From CAMLOF01 sp041913045 (GTDB taxonomy: Bacteria; Pseudomonadota; Gammaproteobacteria; Burkholderiales; Burkholderiaceae_C), in the NCBI GenBank assembly GCA_041913045.1, contig JAYSGB010000043.1:1-34674 (forward strand): a stretch of DNA of 34,674 bases. The letters run 5' to 3'. A program made the position numbers and the translations under genes. Numbering within the stretch: position 1 is the first letter of the stretch; every line of letters begins with the position of its first letter. Shown in pieces: positions 1 through 13,820 of the stretch. Below the pieces are notes generated by a model. That model had not been told where the DNA came from. It ran no database searches and saw nothing but the letters and a program-made list of their open reading frames with translations.

Positions 1-51
1 AATTTTCAGTGTGATCCACCCCAAAAATGGCCCAGTTTTCGTTGTGATTCA
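1..51. mobile_element. Terminus of an IS21-like insertion sequence (runs out of window)
   Basis: The first ~50 bases are not chemotaxis-gene sequence. They hold two related 15-mers, TTTTCAGTGTGATCC (3-17) and TTTTCGTTGTGATTC (36-50), 33 bp apart. Repeated subterminal motifs of this kind are typical of IS21-family ends. On the minus strand the chemotaxis gene reads normally until about base 52, and the element would then begin with TG at 51-50. The transposase genes are not in the window, so the family call is an inference from end structure alone. Confidence 0.55.
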
Positions 52-278
52 ACAACCAGCATGTCCAGCACCAGCACACGGTTGCGCTGAAGAAGGTAGT
101 CAATCCTGCTCAGGTCGCCCAGCGGAACCGTGCGGTCTTCGTAGATCGTTTTGCTTTCCTCAAACAGCTTGACTGCACCGATGAATCCGGTGGCTGCCAT
201 GCCTGCGATCAGCAACAGCAATACGCCAAACGCAAAACCCAAGCGAGGGCCGATTCGGAGGCTGGTGATAAATCCCAT
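6..278 (-). pseudogene. Methyl-accepting chemotaxis protein, 5' fragment cut by an insertion
   Basis: The minus-strand frame begins at ATG 278 (start chosen because AAGGA lies just upstream) and encodes MGFITSLRIGPRLGFAFG, a cytoplasmic N-tail, then one hydrophobic helix (about residues 14-36) and the start of a periplasmic four-helix-bundle sensor containing RNRVLVLDML. This is the usual N-terminus of a betaproteobacterial chemoreceptor. After about 76 residues the frame enters insertion-sequence DNA and stops at 6-8, so the HAMP and signalling domains are missing here. Whether the rest of the receptor lies beyond the insertion cannot be seen. It is divergent from the signalling operon at 629. 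Confidence 0.75.
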
Positions 279-628
279 TTCTAGATCCTTGGTGATAGAC
301 GGTGGATTTCTCCGGGGATGAGCGGTGGCAATCAACCGTTGAGATTACCCGTGAGGGTACAGTGTATATGGTTTTGTCTACGACAAACGTGGTTTATACT
401 CGATGAGGTAATCATTAAACTCATATAAGTTAATCATTTAAGGTGTATGAATCATTTGTGTGGCATATTTCAAAAGAAATGAGCCTTTGCGTGATGTTCG
501 GAACCAGTGCTCGGCTTCGATTGCGCGTCCTTTTGATTCAAGACAAGTGCCCTTGCAATGCTTTGCAAATAGACTGTTCTTTGACTGAAAACCCCTACCG
601 GCTTCGGTAGCAACCACGGCACGACAAC
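279..628. other. Divergent intergenic region
   Basis: AT-richer stretch between the broken chemoreceptor (minus) and the signalling operon (plus). It holds a dyad TTTGTC-TAC-GACAAA at 373-387, three AATCATT copies near 410, 432 and 450, and a perfect hairpin CTACCG-GCTT-CGGTAG at 595-610 shortly before the first operon gene. These are candidate regulatory sites; no promoter can be named with confidence. No gene is seen. Confidence 0.4.
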
Positions 629-1624
629 ATGGCAGCGTTCACTCGCCAAGAAAAAAACAAGGAAGGCCCGCTGACGCGCAGGCGGTGCTTCCTGGGAGCT
701 TTGGCGCTGGCGCCTTTGGGCTTGTTGCCGGGGTGCGCCGCGCCTGCAGACCCCATACGGCTGGGCAGCATTGTGTTTTCGGGTTACGAGCCTGTCTTCT
801 TGGCGCGGGAGTTGGGCTGGTTGCCGCCGGAACAAGTTCGCCTGGTGGAACTGCTGTCGAACACAGATACGTTGCGCTCCTTGGCCACACTCAGGCTAGA
901 GGCAGCACAGTTGACGCTGGATGAATTCGTAACGGCGCGGGCAGACGGGCTTGATCTGCGCGTGATTGCCGTGCTGGACATTTCGGAGGGTGCCGATGCG
1001 GTGATCGGCCAGCCTGGTTTGCGCACAGCAGACTTGCGCGGCAAACGAATTGCCTATGAGGATGGTGCAGCGGGCGCCGTGATGATGCAGAGCTTCATCG
1101 AGGCAAAAGGCCTCAAGCCTGCAGACGTGGTGAAGGTACCCATGACACTGGACCGCAGCGTCGAGGTGTTCAAGCAGCGCCTGGCGGATTACATCGTCAC
1201 CGCCGAGCCCTGGGTCACCCAGCTTGAATCATTGGGCGGTGAGCGCCTGTTTGACAGCCGAGCCATACCTGGGCGGATTGTTGACGTGATGGTCGTTCGC
1301 GGCGACGTTGTGGCCAGCCGGTACGCCGCCATCAAGACTTTGGTGGCGGCCCACTTCCGGGCCAGGGATTACCTTTTGGCGGAACACGACAAGGCCGCAG
1401 CCATCATCGCGCCGCGTCTGCAGATATCCCCCGAGGAGGTGACGTCCACATTCCGGGGGCTTCATCTTCCGGATGCCGCGGACTCCAGGATGAGGATGAC
1501 CGATGACAAGCACCTGATGAGCATGGTTCGCGCCTTGCAAAGCAAGATGCTGGAAAACGGGCTTATCCGGAATCAGCTGGATATGAATGATCTCTTCGAC
1601 GTCCGCTTCCATCCTGCCGCATGA
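629..1624 (+). CDS. Tat-type lipoprotein, NMT1/THI5-like periplasmic-binding protein
   Basis: 331 residues. The N-terminus has a twin-arginine-like motif (TRRRCFLG, residues 16-23), a hydrophobic run, and a lipobox LLPGC with Cys36, so the mature protein is probably lipid-anchored facing the periplasm. The rest resembles the NMT1/SsuA-like solute-binding family: LGSIVFSGYEPVFLARELGW near the start and DLRGKRIAYEDGAAGAVMM in the middle. Members normally feed ABC importers of nitrate, sulfonates or pyrimidines, but no permease or ATPase gene is nearby. Its stop overlaps the start of the following kinase gene (ATGA, 1621-1624), so it probably presents a ligand to that sensor rather than importing it; this role is inferred. 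The start is ATG 629; no good ribosome site is visible and the true start is uncertain. The ligand is unknown. Confidence 0.8.
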   Translation: MAAFTRQEKNKEGPLTRRRCFLGALALAPLGLLPGCAAPADPIRLGSIVFSGYEPVFLARELGWLPPEQVRLVELLSNTDTLRSLATLRLEAAQLTLDEFVTARADGLDLRVIAVLDISEGADAVIGQPGLRTADLRGKRIAYEDGAAGAVMMQSFIEAKGLKPADVVKVPMTLDRSVEVFKQRLADYIVTAEPWVTQLESLGGERLFDSRAIPGRIVDVMVVRGDVVASRYAAIKTLVAAHFRARDYLLAEHDKAAAIIAPRLQISPEEVTSTFRGLHLPDAADSRMRMTDDKHLMSMVRALQSKMLENGLIRNQLDMNDLFDVRFHPAA

Positions 1625-4600
1625 GACGCCACCTCACCCTCAGAAACGCGCTGCCTTTGGCAGTGTTGGCGCTGCTTTTTTGCGGCATGTCGCTGGCCTT
1701 CTACAACGCGGTTTCCGATAGCCGCAAGCAGACGCTGCACCGAGCGACCGGGGATGCTCTGTCTCACGCCGAGGAAATCGCGCGCATTGCACAGCGTGAC
1801 CTAGCTCAGCGGCGAGCCATCGTCGCGGCCGACCTGAGTGTTCGCACCACTGATCTGCGAACCAGGAGCCTGCTACTCGTCAACGCGGAAGGCGTGATTG
1901 AAATGGCGCACCGCTTGAGCTGGCAGCGGCGCCTGGTTCAGGACGTGGTGCCAGGCTTCTCTATGGAGCGGTTTGCCCAGGTGACGTCTGGCAGCATCCC
2001 GGAGTTGCATGTTTCCGAGGATGGCAAAAGCATCTCGGTGATGGCGCCTTACTCGGCGGCGACGGATGACAGTCAGTTGCGAAGCCTGCGGCGTGGAGTG
2101 GTGTTTCTGGAATATGACCTGACAAGGGAGTATGCGCAGGCACAGGCCTTGACTGTCCGCAGGCTCGCTCCACTGCTTGCCATGGGACTGCTGTTGACGG
2201 CATTGTTGTGGTGGGCATTGCGTCGTTACGTTGCACGCCCCCTGGCCAGACTGGAGTCGGCCAACCTGGCGTTCATGAACGGTGACGATAAGCTGCAGCC
2301 CGTACCAGAGTCGGGAGTGCATGAGATTGTCGTGCTGTCGCGCAGTTTCAACATCATGCGGCAGCGCGTTCTGGAGGCTGGACAGAAGCTCCGCGACAGC
2401 GAGGCACACTTCAGAACGCTGGCGAACGCTGGCGACGTGCTGGTCTGGGCGTCGACGCTCAAGGGGCGTCTCACGTACGTGAACGACGTGTGGAAGGCCT
2501 TTACCGGAAAAACCGAGGAAGAGTTGCTGGGAGGAGGGCTCCAGCAGGCGCTTGAGCCGCAGGATCGCGAGTCCCTGGCGGCCATCTTTGCTGAGGCAGT
2601 GCGAAGTCAGAAGGCCTTCACCACGGAGTTCCGCCTCACCGATCGCGATGGTTTGACGCGCTGGCTTCGATGCGACGGTAGTCCTCATTTCGACGAGCGC
2701 GGCGAACTCATTGCCTATATTGGCCATTGCATCGATGTGACAGACCGCGAACGTGCGCGGCAGGAGATTGAGCACCTCAATGCCAGTCTGGAGCAGCGGG
2801 TGCGAGACCGTACGGTGGAACTGCAGAAGGCGAACGCGGAGTTGCGTCAAAAAGAAACTGAGCTAACTGCGGCCAAGCAACAGGCAGAGTCGGCGTCACG
2901 CACAAAGTCTGACTTCCTGGCGAACATGAGCCATGAGATTCGAACGCCGATGAACGCGATTCTCGGCATGAGTCATTTGCTCTCCCGCACCGAACTCAGC
3001 CCCAAGCAGTCTGACTACATCGACAAGATCCAGCAGTCCGCTCACCATCTGCTGGGCATCATCAATGACATTCTGGATTTCTCGAAGATAGAAGCCAACA
3101 AGCTGGACCTGGAGCAGATTGAATTCAGTCTGCCGAAGGTGCTCGATACACTGACCAGCCTGCTCAGTGAGAAGTGCAACCAGAAGGGCCTGGAACTGAT
3201 CTTCGACATAGGGCTGGACGTTCCCATGCAACTGGTGGGCGACCCGCTGCGGTTAGGGCAGGTCCTCATCAACTACGGCAACAACGCCGTCAAGTTCACC
3301 GATTCAGGCCACATCAAGGTGCTCGTCCGCAAGCTTGCGGAAACAGCCACGGAAGTCGAGCTGCGGTTTGAGGTGCAGGACACAGGCATTGGAATGAGCT
3401 CGGAGCAGACGGCCAAGCTGTTTCAGAGCTTCCAGCAAGCAGACACTTCCACCTCGCGGCGCTATGGCGGCACGGGCCTGGGGCTGGCGATCGTCAAGCG
3501 TCTCACTGAACTCATGGGGGGAGAGGTCGGTGTGGATTCGACGCCAGGACAAGGGTCACGCTTCTGGAGCTCTGTACGGCTGGGCAAGGGCAAGAGTGCT
3601 GCTCGCGTCACGCTTGCCTCGCACGATTTGCGTGGGTCCCGAGTGTTGGTGGTGGACGACAACGCCACTGCCCGTGAGCTGTTGCAAAGCCAGCTGGAAG
3701 GCATGCAGTTCCGCGCCGAGGCCGTGGCCGATGGCGAGACGGCGTTGCAGCGCCTACGTGCCGCTGACTTGCAAGGCGAACCCTTTGACGTGGTGCTGGT
3801 GGACTGGCAGATGCCCGGACTTAACGGTTTGCAAACGGGCGAAAGAATCCAGGGCATGCATCTGCTGCAGCCGCCGCACCAGATTCTTGTGACAGCGTTC
3901 GGTCGGGAGGAGGTGTTCAGCCAGTCCAAGGCCGCAGGCTATGAGCAAGTGTTGGTCAAACCATTGGCACCGTCGTTGTTGTTTGACAGCCTGATCGACA
4001 TCATGGGTGGGCAACGGCGCATTGATGCAACGGTTGCCAGGGCACTCCCGCCTGCCGCGATGGTGGAGAGCATTCAAGGGGCGAGGCTGTTGCTGGTGGA
4101 AGACAACGAGATCAACCAGCAGGTGGCCAGCGAGATGCTGAGGGATGCGGGCTTTGAGGTGGAGACGGCGGACAACGGAGAGGTTGCGCTGGGCAAGCTT
4201 GAGCGTGATGAGGGCGGGTTTGATCTGGTGCTGATGGACATGCAGATGCCGGTGATGGACGGCTTGCAGGCGACGCGAGCGATACGGGGGCAGCAGCGAT
4301 TCGCGAGATTGCCGGTGGTGGCGATGACGGCCAACGCGATGGAGAGCGATCGCCAGCAGTGCCTGGCAGCGGGGATGAACGATTTTGTAGCCAAGCCGAT
4401 AGACCCGGACAAGCTGTGGGCGGCGCTGCTGAGGTGGATAGAGCCCAAGGGCGTGGCGAGAGTGCAGTCGGGGCGGCAGGAGCGTGCGCAGGCAGTGCAG
4501 GCGCCGACGCAGGCCAAGACAGAGGTGTTGACACGGCCCATACAAGGGCTGGACGTGGAGCAGGGGTTGCGCCGTTGCATGGGCAAGCGCGAGTTCTACG

Positions 4601-5138
4601 TGGACCTGCTCAGGCAGTTCACACAGCAGCACCGGGATACGCCCGAGCAGCTGGAGCGCGCGGCGATGGCCGGGAACGTGGAGGTGGCGCAGCGCCTGGC
4701 GCACACGCTCAAGAGCGTGGCGGGCAGCCTTGGAGCGCAGCGGGTGCAAGGTCGTGCGGAGGTGCTGGAGCAGCAGTTCAAGGGCGAAGAGCGGGGCGAG
4801 GCGTGGCAGCGGGGGTGGCAAGAAGCGCTGGAGGGGCTGAGGCAGGAGCTGGAGCCGCTGTTGCAGGAGCTGAGTCTGGAGCTGGGTGCAGGAGCCGAGC
4901 CGCAGGAGGCAGAGCAGGACAAGGGGGCAGGTGTGGCGTTGGACGAGCGTGCGCTGCGGGTGTTGCGCGAGCAGCTCGGCCCGCTGCTGGAGAGCGGGGA
5001 CATAGCGGCGAAGGCGTGGCTTGAGGGGCACCAGGGGCTGGTGGACAAGGCGCTGAGTCCGGAGGCGGCCAAGCGTCTGCAGCACCTCATCTCAGACTTC
5101 GACTTCGACGGCGCCCAACAACTGTTGCAGGGGACACC

Positions 5139-5142
<4 letters not shown>
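1621..5142 (+). CDS. Hybrid sensor histidine kinase (HAMP-PAS-HisKA-HATPase-REC-REC-HPt)
   Basis: 1173 residues. Visible order: transmembrane helix (about 10-27), periplasmic loop to about 181, second helix (182-200), HAMP (about 200-255), PAS/PAC (about 260-375), coiled coil (376-425), dimerisation domain with phospho-acceptor His438 in SHEIRTPMNAILG, ATPase with N-box NYGNNAVKF and glycine boxes DTGIGM and GGTGLGL, receiver 1 (VVDDN, Asp728), receiver 2 (VEDNEINQQ, Asp873), and an HPt domain with His1028 in AHTLKSVAG. This is the BarA/ArcB-type phosphorelay layout with an extra receiver. The gene overlaps its neighbours by 4 bp on both sides. The periplasmic loop may read the lipoprotein encoded just upstream (inferred). 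Bases 4069-5110 are an almost exact copy of the 3' module of the next kinase gene. Confidence 0.93.
4069..5110 (+). repeat. Receiver-HPt module, copy 1 of a 1042-bp direct repeat
   Basis: This stretch encodes receiver 2, the linker and the HPt domain of the first kinase. It matches 8832-9873 at a constant offset of 4763 bp. By reading, I find three mismatches, all between about 4087 and 4101, and none afterwards, including silent positions. Five of the eight isoleucines in the module use ATA. Upstream, the two kinase genes have clearly diverged. Gene conversion or recent module duplication is the likely explanation. Confidence 0.93.
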
Positions 5143-9943
<4,801 letters not shown>

Positions 9944-9947
<4 letters not shown>

Positions 9948-11080
9948 CCAACGAACAATCTGCAAAAGAACATCTGGCGCTGGTTCGTCCCACCGTCATG
10001 GTGGTGGACGACACACCGCAGAACCTGGCCCTTATGACCGAGCTGCTGCGCGATGACTACCGTGTCGTGGTGGCCAACAGCGGGGAGCGAGCGCTCAAGC
10101 TCCTTCAGGCGGGAGGCAACCCGGATCTCATCCTCCTGGACATCATGATGCCGGGCATGGATGGCTACGAAGTGATCACACGCCTGAAGGCTGACGAGAA
10201 GACCCGCGACATTCCCGTGATGTTCCTGACGGCCAAATCCGAGGTGGAAGACGAGACGCACGGGCTGGAGCTTGGCGCGGTCGACTACATCATCAAGCCC
10301 ATCAGCCCTCCCATCGTGATGGCTCGCGTGCGAACCCACCTGGCCCTGAAGGCGTCGGCAGACTTCCTTCGCGACAAGGCACAGTACCTGGAGTCCGAGG
10401 TGGCCAAGCGCACGCGTCAGGTCGAAGCCATACAGGACGTTACCGTGCTGGCCATGTCGTCGATGGCCGAAACGCGCGACAACGAAACCGGCAACCATAT
10501 CCTGCGTACCCAACGCTACATCAAACGCCTTGCGGAACAGTTGCGTGAGCACCCAAACTTCCGTCAGGAGCTGACCGACGACTACATCAAGCAGCTCTTC
10601 AAATCCGCACCTCTGCATGACATCGGCAAGGTAGGCATACCGGATCACATCCTCCTCAAACCAGGCAAACTCACGCCGCAAGAGTTTGAAATCATGAAGA
10701 CTCACACCACCATTGGTTACGAGTCGATCATGCGAGCCGAAAAGGCCTTGGGGCTGGAGCTCGACTTTCTGCGTCTTGCCAAGGAAATTGCCCTTTCTCA
10801 CCAGGAAAAGTGGGACGGCTCTGGCTACCCGCAGTCGTTGTCGGGAACCGCCATACCCACATCGGCCCGCCTCATGGCCGTGGCAGACGTTTACGATGCA
10901 CTCATCAGCAAACGCATCTACAAGCCACCGTTCACCCATGAGCAGGCGGTAGGGATCATGCGCGAGGGGCGAGGCACTCATTTCGATCCTGATGTTCTGG
11001 ATGCCTTCCTGTCCATTCATGAAGATTTCCGAAAGATTGCCGCCAGCTACGAGGACCAAGAGGCAGATTTGAAGGTCTGA
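9944..11080 (+). CDS. Response regulator with HD-GYP domain (cyclic-di-GMP phosphodiesterase, RpfG-like)
   Basis: 378 residues. The N-terminal receiver (about 16-135) has VVDDTPQN, phospho-acceptor Asp66 in LLDIMMPGMDGYE, and the KPIS lysine near 118. A coiled linker (about 140-170) leads to an HD-GYP domain (about 175-365) with the HD pair His225-Asp226 in PLHDIGKVGIPD, later SHQEKWDGSGYP (GYP at 294-296) and VADVYDAL. HD-GYP enzymes of this layout hydrolyse cyclic-di-GMP to GMP or pGpG. Its start overlaps the stop of the second kinase by ATGA, making it the natural phospho-target of both kinases; this wiring is inferred. All expected metal-site motifs are present, so it should be active. 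Confidence 0.93.
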
Positions 11081-11117
11081 GGTACCGTTTAAACCGATGC
11101 AGAGAAAGGAGATGCAG

Positions 11118-11534
11118 ATGTACAGGCTCGTTTACGTCAGTGCAGCCACAGTGGCCTTTTCTAAGGCCGATCTGCTGGACCTCCTTACAAAGGCAAGAGA
11201 TAAGAACCAGAAGGCGGGCATTACGGGCATGCTTCTGTACCATGACGGCGATTTTCTTCAGTTGATCGAAGGCGAGCGGTCCGCAGTACAGTCGCTCTTC
11301 GAGGTGATCAAGGCCGACCCTAGACACAGCGGCACCATCGTCGTTGACGAGGAAGAGGCGGATGAACGCGTCTTCGCGGACTGGTCCATGGGTTTTCGTG
11401 ATCTCAGCGACCCAGCCGTGCAGGCAACCCCAGGGTTCACTCAGTACATGAACACGCCACTGGTCGCTGAGAGCTTTGCCAAGCACCCCAGCACAGCCTT
11501 GCAATTGCTATCCATGTTCAAGCCTGCGTACTGA
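11118..11534 (+). CDS. BLUF-domain blue-light (FAD) photoreceptor
   Basis: 138 residues from ATG 11118. That start is preferred over ATG 11112 because AGAAAGGAG ends 6 nt before it and the protein then begins MYRLVYVSAA, the normal BLUF opening. Key flavin-switch residues are present: Tyr6 in LVYVS, Asn30 in KNQKAGITGM, Gln48 in FLQLIEG, and Trp89/Met91 in FADWSMGF; DPRH is also conserved. BLUF domains bind FAD non-covalently and change hydrogen bonding around Tyr/Gln on blue light. There is no fused output domain, only a short helical tail (about 95-138), so it must act through a partner. It lies 37 bp after the HD-GYP gene and 7 bp before a diguanylate cyclase gene, which suggests that partner. 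The interaction is inferred. Confidence 0.92.
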   Translation: MYRLVYVSAATVAFSKADLLDLLTKARDKNQKAGITGMLLYHDGDFLQLIEGERSAVQSLFEVIKADPRHSGTIVVDEEEADERVFADWSMGFRDLSDPAVQATPGFTQYMNTPLVAESFAKHPSTALQLLSMFKPAY

Positions 11535-11541
11535 GTCTCGT

Positions 11542-12705
11542 GTGACGCTGGATCTTGTTTCCCTTTTGTGGACTCTGACCATCGTCAGTACCGTGCTGGC
11601 GGTTGCCGTACTTGTGGTGGCCTGGCGTGACCGGGCTCATGCCGGGTTGGGCATATGGGGTGTGGGGTTGGTCGTGAACGCCCTCTCGTATCCCATGTTT
11701 GCCTTGCGGGCTGTGGGCTGGCCGCACGTCTCCATCCTGATCGTCAACGTGCTCACGGCGCTCACCATCGCTTTGCATTTACGCGCCACCATTGCTTACC
11801 AGGGGCGGCGAGCGTGGAATATTCCACCGTGGGTTGAATGGGCTGCCGTTGCTGCCATGGCTCTAATTGCCTCGGTGTTCTTGCATCACGACCAGTGGCG
11901 CAACGTGCTTGGCTCCGTGTGCCTGGCGGGCCTATCTTTTATGTTCCTCCTGCATGCCTGGTTGCCCGGCCTGCACGGCAAGCGATTGACGGGGCGCCTC
12001 GTGTTGACTGCAGGCACCTTGCTGCTGGTCATGATGTTCACGTTGCGCGGGTTGTTCATGGTCATGCAGGCAGACTGGCAATCCAACTACCGAGTTCCCG
12101 ATCAGGTTCAGGCCTGGACCTACATGGCCGCAATGGCTGTGATCCTGCTCAACACCATGGGCTTCGTCCTCATGCAGATGGAGCAGGCTGTGGCACGCCA
12201 GCACGACCTGGCCACCCACGACGGCCTGACGGGTGTTTACAACCGGCTGGAGCTCAACGATGCCCTGGAGCGTTTTGGCGCCCGCTCGGCGCGGGACAAT
12301 ACGCCAATGGCCTTGCTCATGATAGATATTGACCACTTCAAGACTGTGAATGACCGTTACGGGCACCTGGCTGGTGATCACGTGTTGCGGGAGGTTGCGC
12401 AGCGCGTAGGCAAAAGACTCAGACGTGCAGACATGCTGGCCCGCTTCGGCGGCGAAGAATTCCTGGCCTTGCTGCCAGGCACCAACGTTCAGGGTGCCAT
12501 GGTGGTGGCTGAAAGCGTGCGCTGCGCCATTGCCGAACACCCTGTGGCGGTGCTGGGGCACAACATCCCGGTCACCGTAAGCGTGGGCGTTCATGTCGGC
12601 ATTCCCGGGCAAGCGCCTTACACCACCGAAGCCATGATCGCAGCCAGTGACCGGGCGCTTTACGAAGCCAAGGCACAAGGGCGAAACAGAGTCATTGCTC
12701 AATGA
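11542..12705 (+). CDS. Membrane-bound GGDEF diguanylate cyclase
   Basis: 387 residues from GTG 11542, chosen because it follows the BLUF stop closely and gives an N-terminus that goes straight into the first helix; an in-frame ATG at 11476 would overlap the BLUF gene by 59 bp. About six transmembrane helices fill residues 5-215, followed by a GGDEF domain (about 225-385) with DGLTGVYNR, DIDHFKTVNDRYGH and an intact GGEEF active loop (303-307). An RRAD inhibitory site (294-297) sits five residues before it, so product inhibition is expected. It should make cyclic-di-GMP from two GTP, opposing the HD-GYP enzyme in the same operon. The membrane part does not match a sensor family I can name. The next gene overlaps its stop by ATGA. 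Confidence 0.9.
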   Translation: MTLDLVSLLWTLTIVSTVLAVAVLVVAWRDRAHAGLGIWGVGLVVNALSYPMFALRAVGWPHVSILIVNVLTALTIALHLRATIAYQGRRAWNIPPWVEWAAVAAMALIASVFLHHDQWRNVLGSVCLAGLSFMFLLHAWLPGLHGKRLTGRLVLTAGTLLLVMMFTLRGLFMVMQADWQSNYRVPDQVQAWTYMAAMAVILLNTMGFVLMQMEQAVARQHDLATHDGLTGVYNRLELNDALERFGARSARDNTPMALLMIDIDHFKTVNDRYGHLAGDHVLREVAQRVGKRLRRADMLARFGGEEFLALLPGTNVQGAMVVAESVRCAIAEHPVAVLGHNIPVTVSVGVHVGIPGQAPYTTEAMIAASDRALYEAKAQGRNRVIAQ

Positions 12706-13094
12706 GAACGGTCCAGTTTGTAGACGTTGACCGCGTGGAGACGTGGTCACGCTACCGCAAAGGTTTGTGCGACAGCTGCGTGTCCAACTGCTGCACCATG
12801 CCCGTGGAGGTTCGCATGCCAGACCTCGTGCGGCTGGGGCTCGTCGATCCTTTCGAGGCCGAGCACGAACAGCCAAAGCAAATTGCTCGCAGGCTGATGA
12901 AAGCGGCACAGATCGACCATTTCAACCACAAGAGCAACCTGTTCACGCTTGCACGCAGGGCCGACGGCGATTGCTGCTTTCTGGACGCTAAAACCCGCCG
13001 TTGCCAGGTTTACGAGCTTCGACCAGACACCTGCCGCAAGCACCCCCAAGTGGGGCCTAGGCCCGGCCATTGCCCATATGGGCTGGCCAGGTGA
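12702..13094 (+). CDS. YkgJ-family cysteine-cluster protein
   Basis: 130 residues with a cysteine pattern typical of the YkgJ/CxxCxxCC family: Cys23, Cys26, Cys30, Cys31, then Cys91, Cys92, Cys101, Cys111 and Cys124. The late part CQVYELRPDTCRKHP is the family hallmark. Such proteins are thought to bind zinc or an Fe-S cluster; the molecular role is not established. It starts inside the stop of the diguanylate cyclase gene (12702-12705) and seems to be the last gene of the signalling operon. Whether it takes part in signalling or simply rides along is unknown. Confidence 0.82.
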   Translation: MRTVQFVDVDRVETWSRYRKGLCDSCVSNCCTMPVEVRMPDLVRLGLVDPFEAEHEQPKQIARRLMKAAQIDHFNHKSNLFTLARRADGDCCFLDAKTRRCQVYELRPDTCRKHPQVGPRPGHCPYGLAR

Positions 13095-13406
13095 ATCTGA
13101 AGTTTTTTCTTGTGATGTTCGCCCAAGTGTTTGATTTGAAACACTCTTTGAGGTTGCTCAGGTTTTCTGTGGATAACTTTGTTGAAATCTTCTGAAACAG
13201 TCGCCCAGGCCCTTGAAAATCAAGGCTTTGACTAGACTGCGCGGATTTTGAGCAGAAAACCTTCGGCCATATAAATCAACCACTTGCGTGAGCAATGCGC
13301 CCGCTGTGCCCTGGCATGATCACAAGCGGTACACGGGAGGTGGCACAGGAATTTTTGTGCATAAACCCCAGCGTTTTCTGCCTTGGATGCATGCAAAATG
13401 CCCCGC
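13095..13406. other. Intergenic region after the signalling operon
   Basis: About 310 bp with no supported gene. It contains a perfect dyad CCTTGA-AAA-TCAAGG at 13211-13225, but no T-run follows, so it is not a clear terminator. The region must hold the promoter for the genes starting at about 13407; no box is convincing. Confidence 0.4.
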
Positions 13407-13820
13407 ATGAAGCAAAGCAAGGCACGGGTGTTTCTCCTCATCTTCTTGTCGTCTTGGGCCGGTGCGAGCCAGGCCCAGGCGCGGTTGGAATGCCAGGTCA
13501 CCTACGCGGGTGTCACCCATGAGGTGGCAGTGCAACCCGTGACCAATCCCTACAACGTGCCTTCCGTGGACATTGGTGGACGCTTCCAGTTCAAACCCAT
13601 TCTGGTGGGGCAGGGGGTACATGTGCAGCGGGCACTCGTGTACGTGTACTTTGTGACTCCACGGCAGCCCGTGCTCATCCAGCAGGCCAAGTACTTACCG
13701 CCTTTTCTGGTGCTAGGTGGGAGCCAAGCCATCGACCTGACCGGCGAACAGCGCCTGTATGTCGGCACACAGGAGCGTGAACTGATTTACACATGCGCGT
13801 TGCATGGGGTGCAGCCATGA
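13407..13820 (+). CDS. Small secreted protein of unknown function
   Basis: 137 residues from ATG 13407. In-frame ATG 13398 or TTG 13383 are alternatives; 13407 is preferred because it gives a clean signal peptide (MKQSKARVFLLIFLSS..., cleavage near AQA). The mature part is about 110 residues, predicted mostly beta, with two cysteines near the two ends (LECQVTYAG and YTCALHG) that could form one disulfide. I do not recognise the family. It overlaps the following CapA-like gene by ATGA, so the two are likely co-translated and exported together. Confidence 0.65.
   Translation: MKQSKARVFLLIFLSSWAGASQAQARLECQVTYAGVTHEVAVQPVTNPYNVPSVDIGGRFQFKPILVGQGVHVQRALVYVYFVTPRQPVLIQQAKYLPPFLVLGGSQAIDLTGEQRLYVGTQERELIYTCALHGVQP

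Noticed and set aside
3754..5085. Long antisense open frame of 443 codons under the first kinase gene, with a matching one at 8778-9848
   Set aside because: It is a by-product of the G-rich codon use of the receiver-HPt module; the product is Leu/Arg/His/Gln-rich without domains, and the sense strand clearly encodes receiver and HPt.
13211..13225. Terminator of the signalling operon
   Set aside because: The dyad is only 6 bp per arm and has no following T-run.
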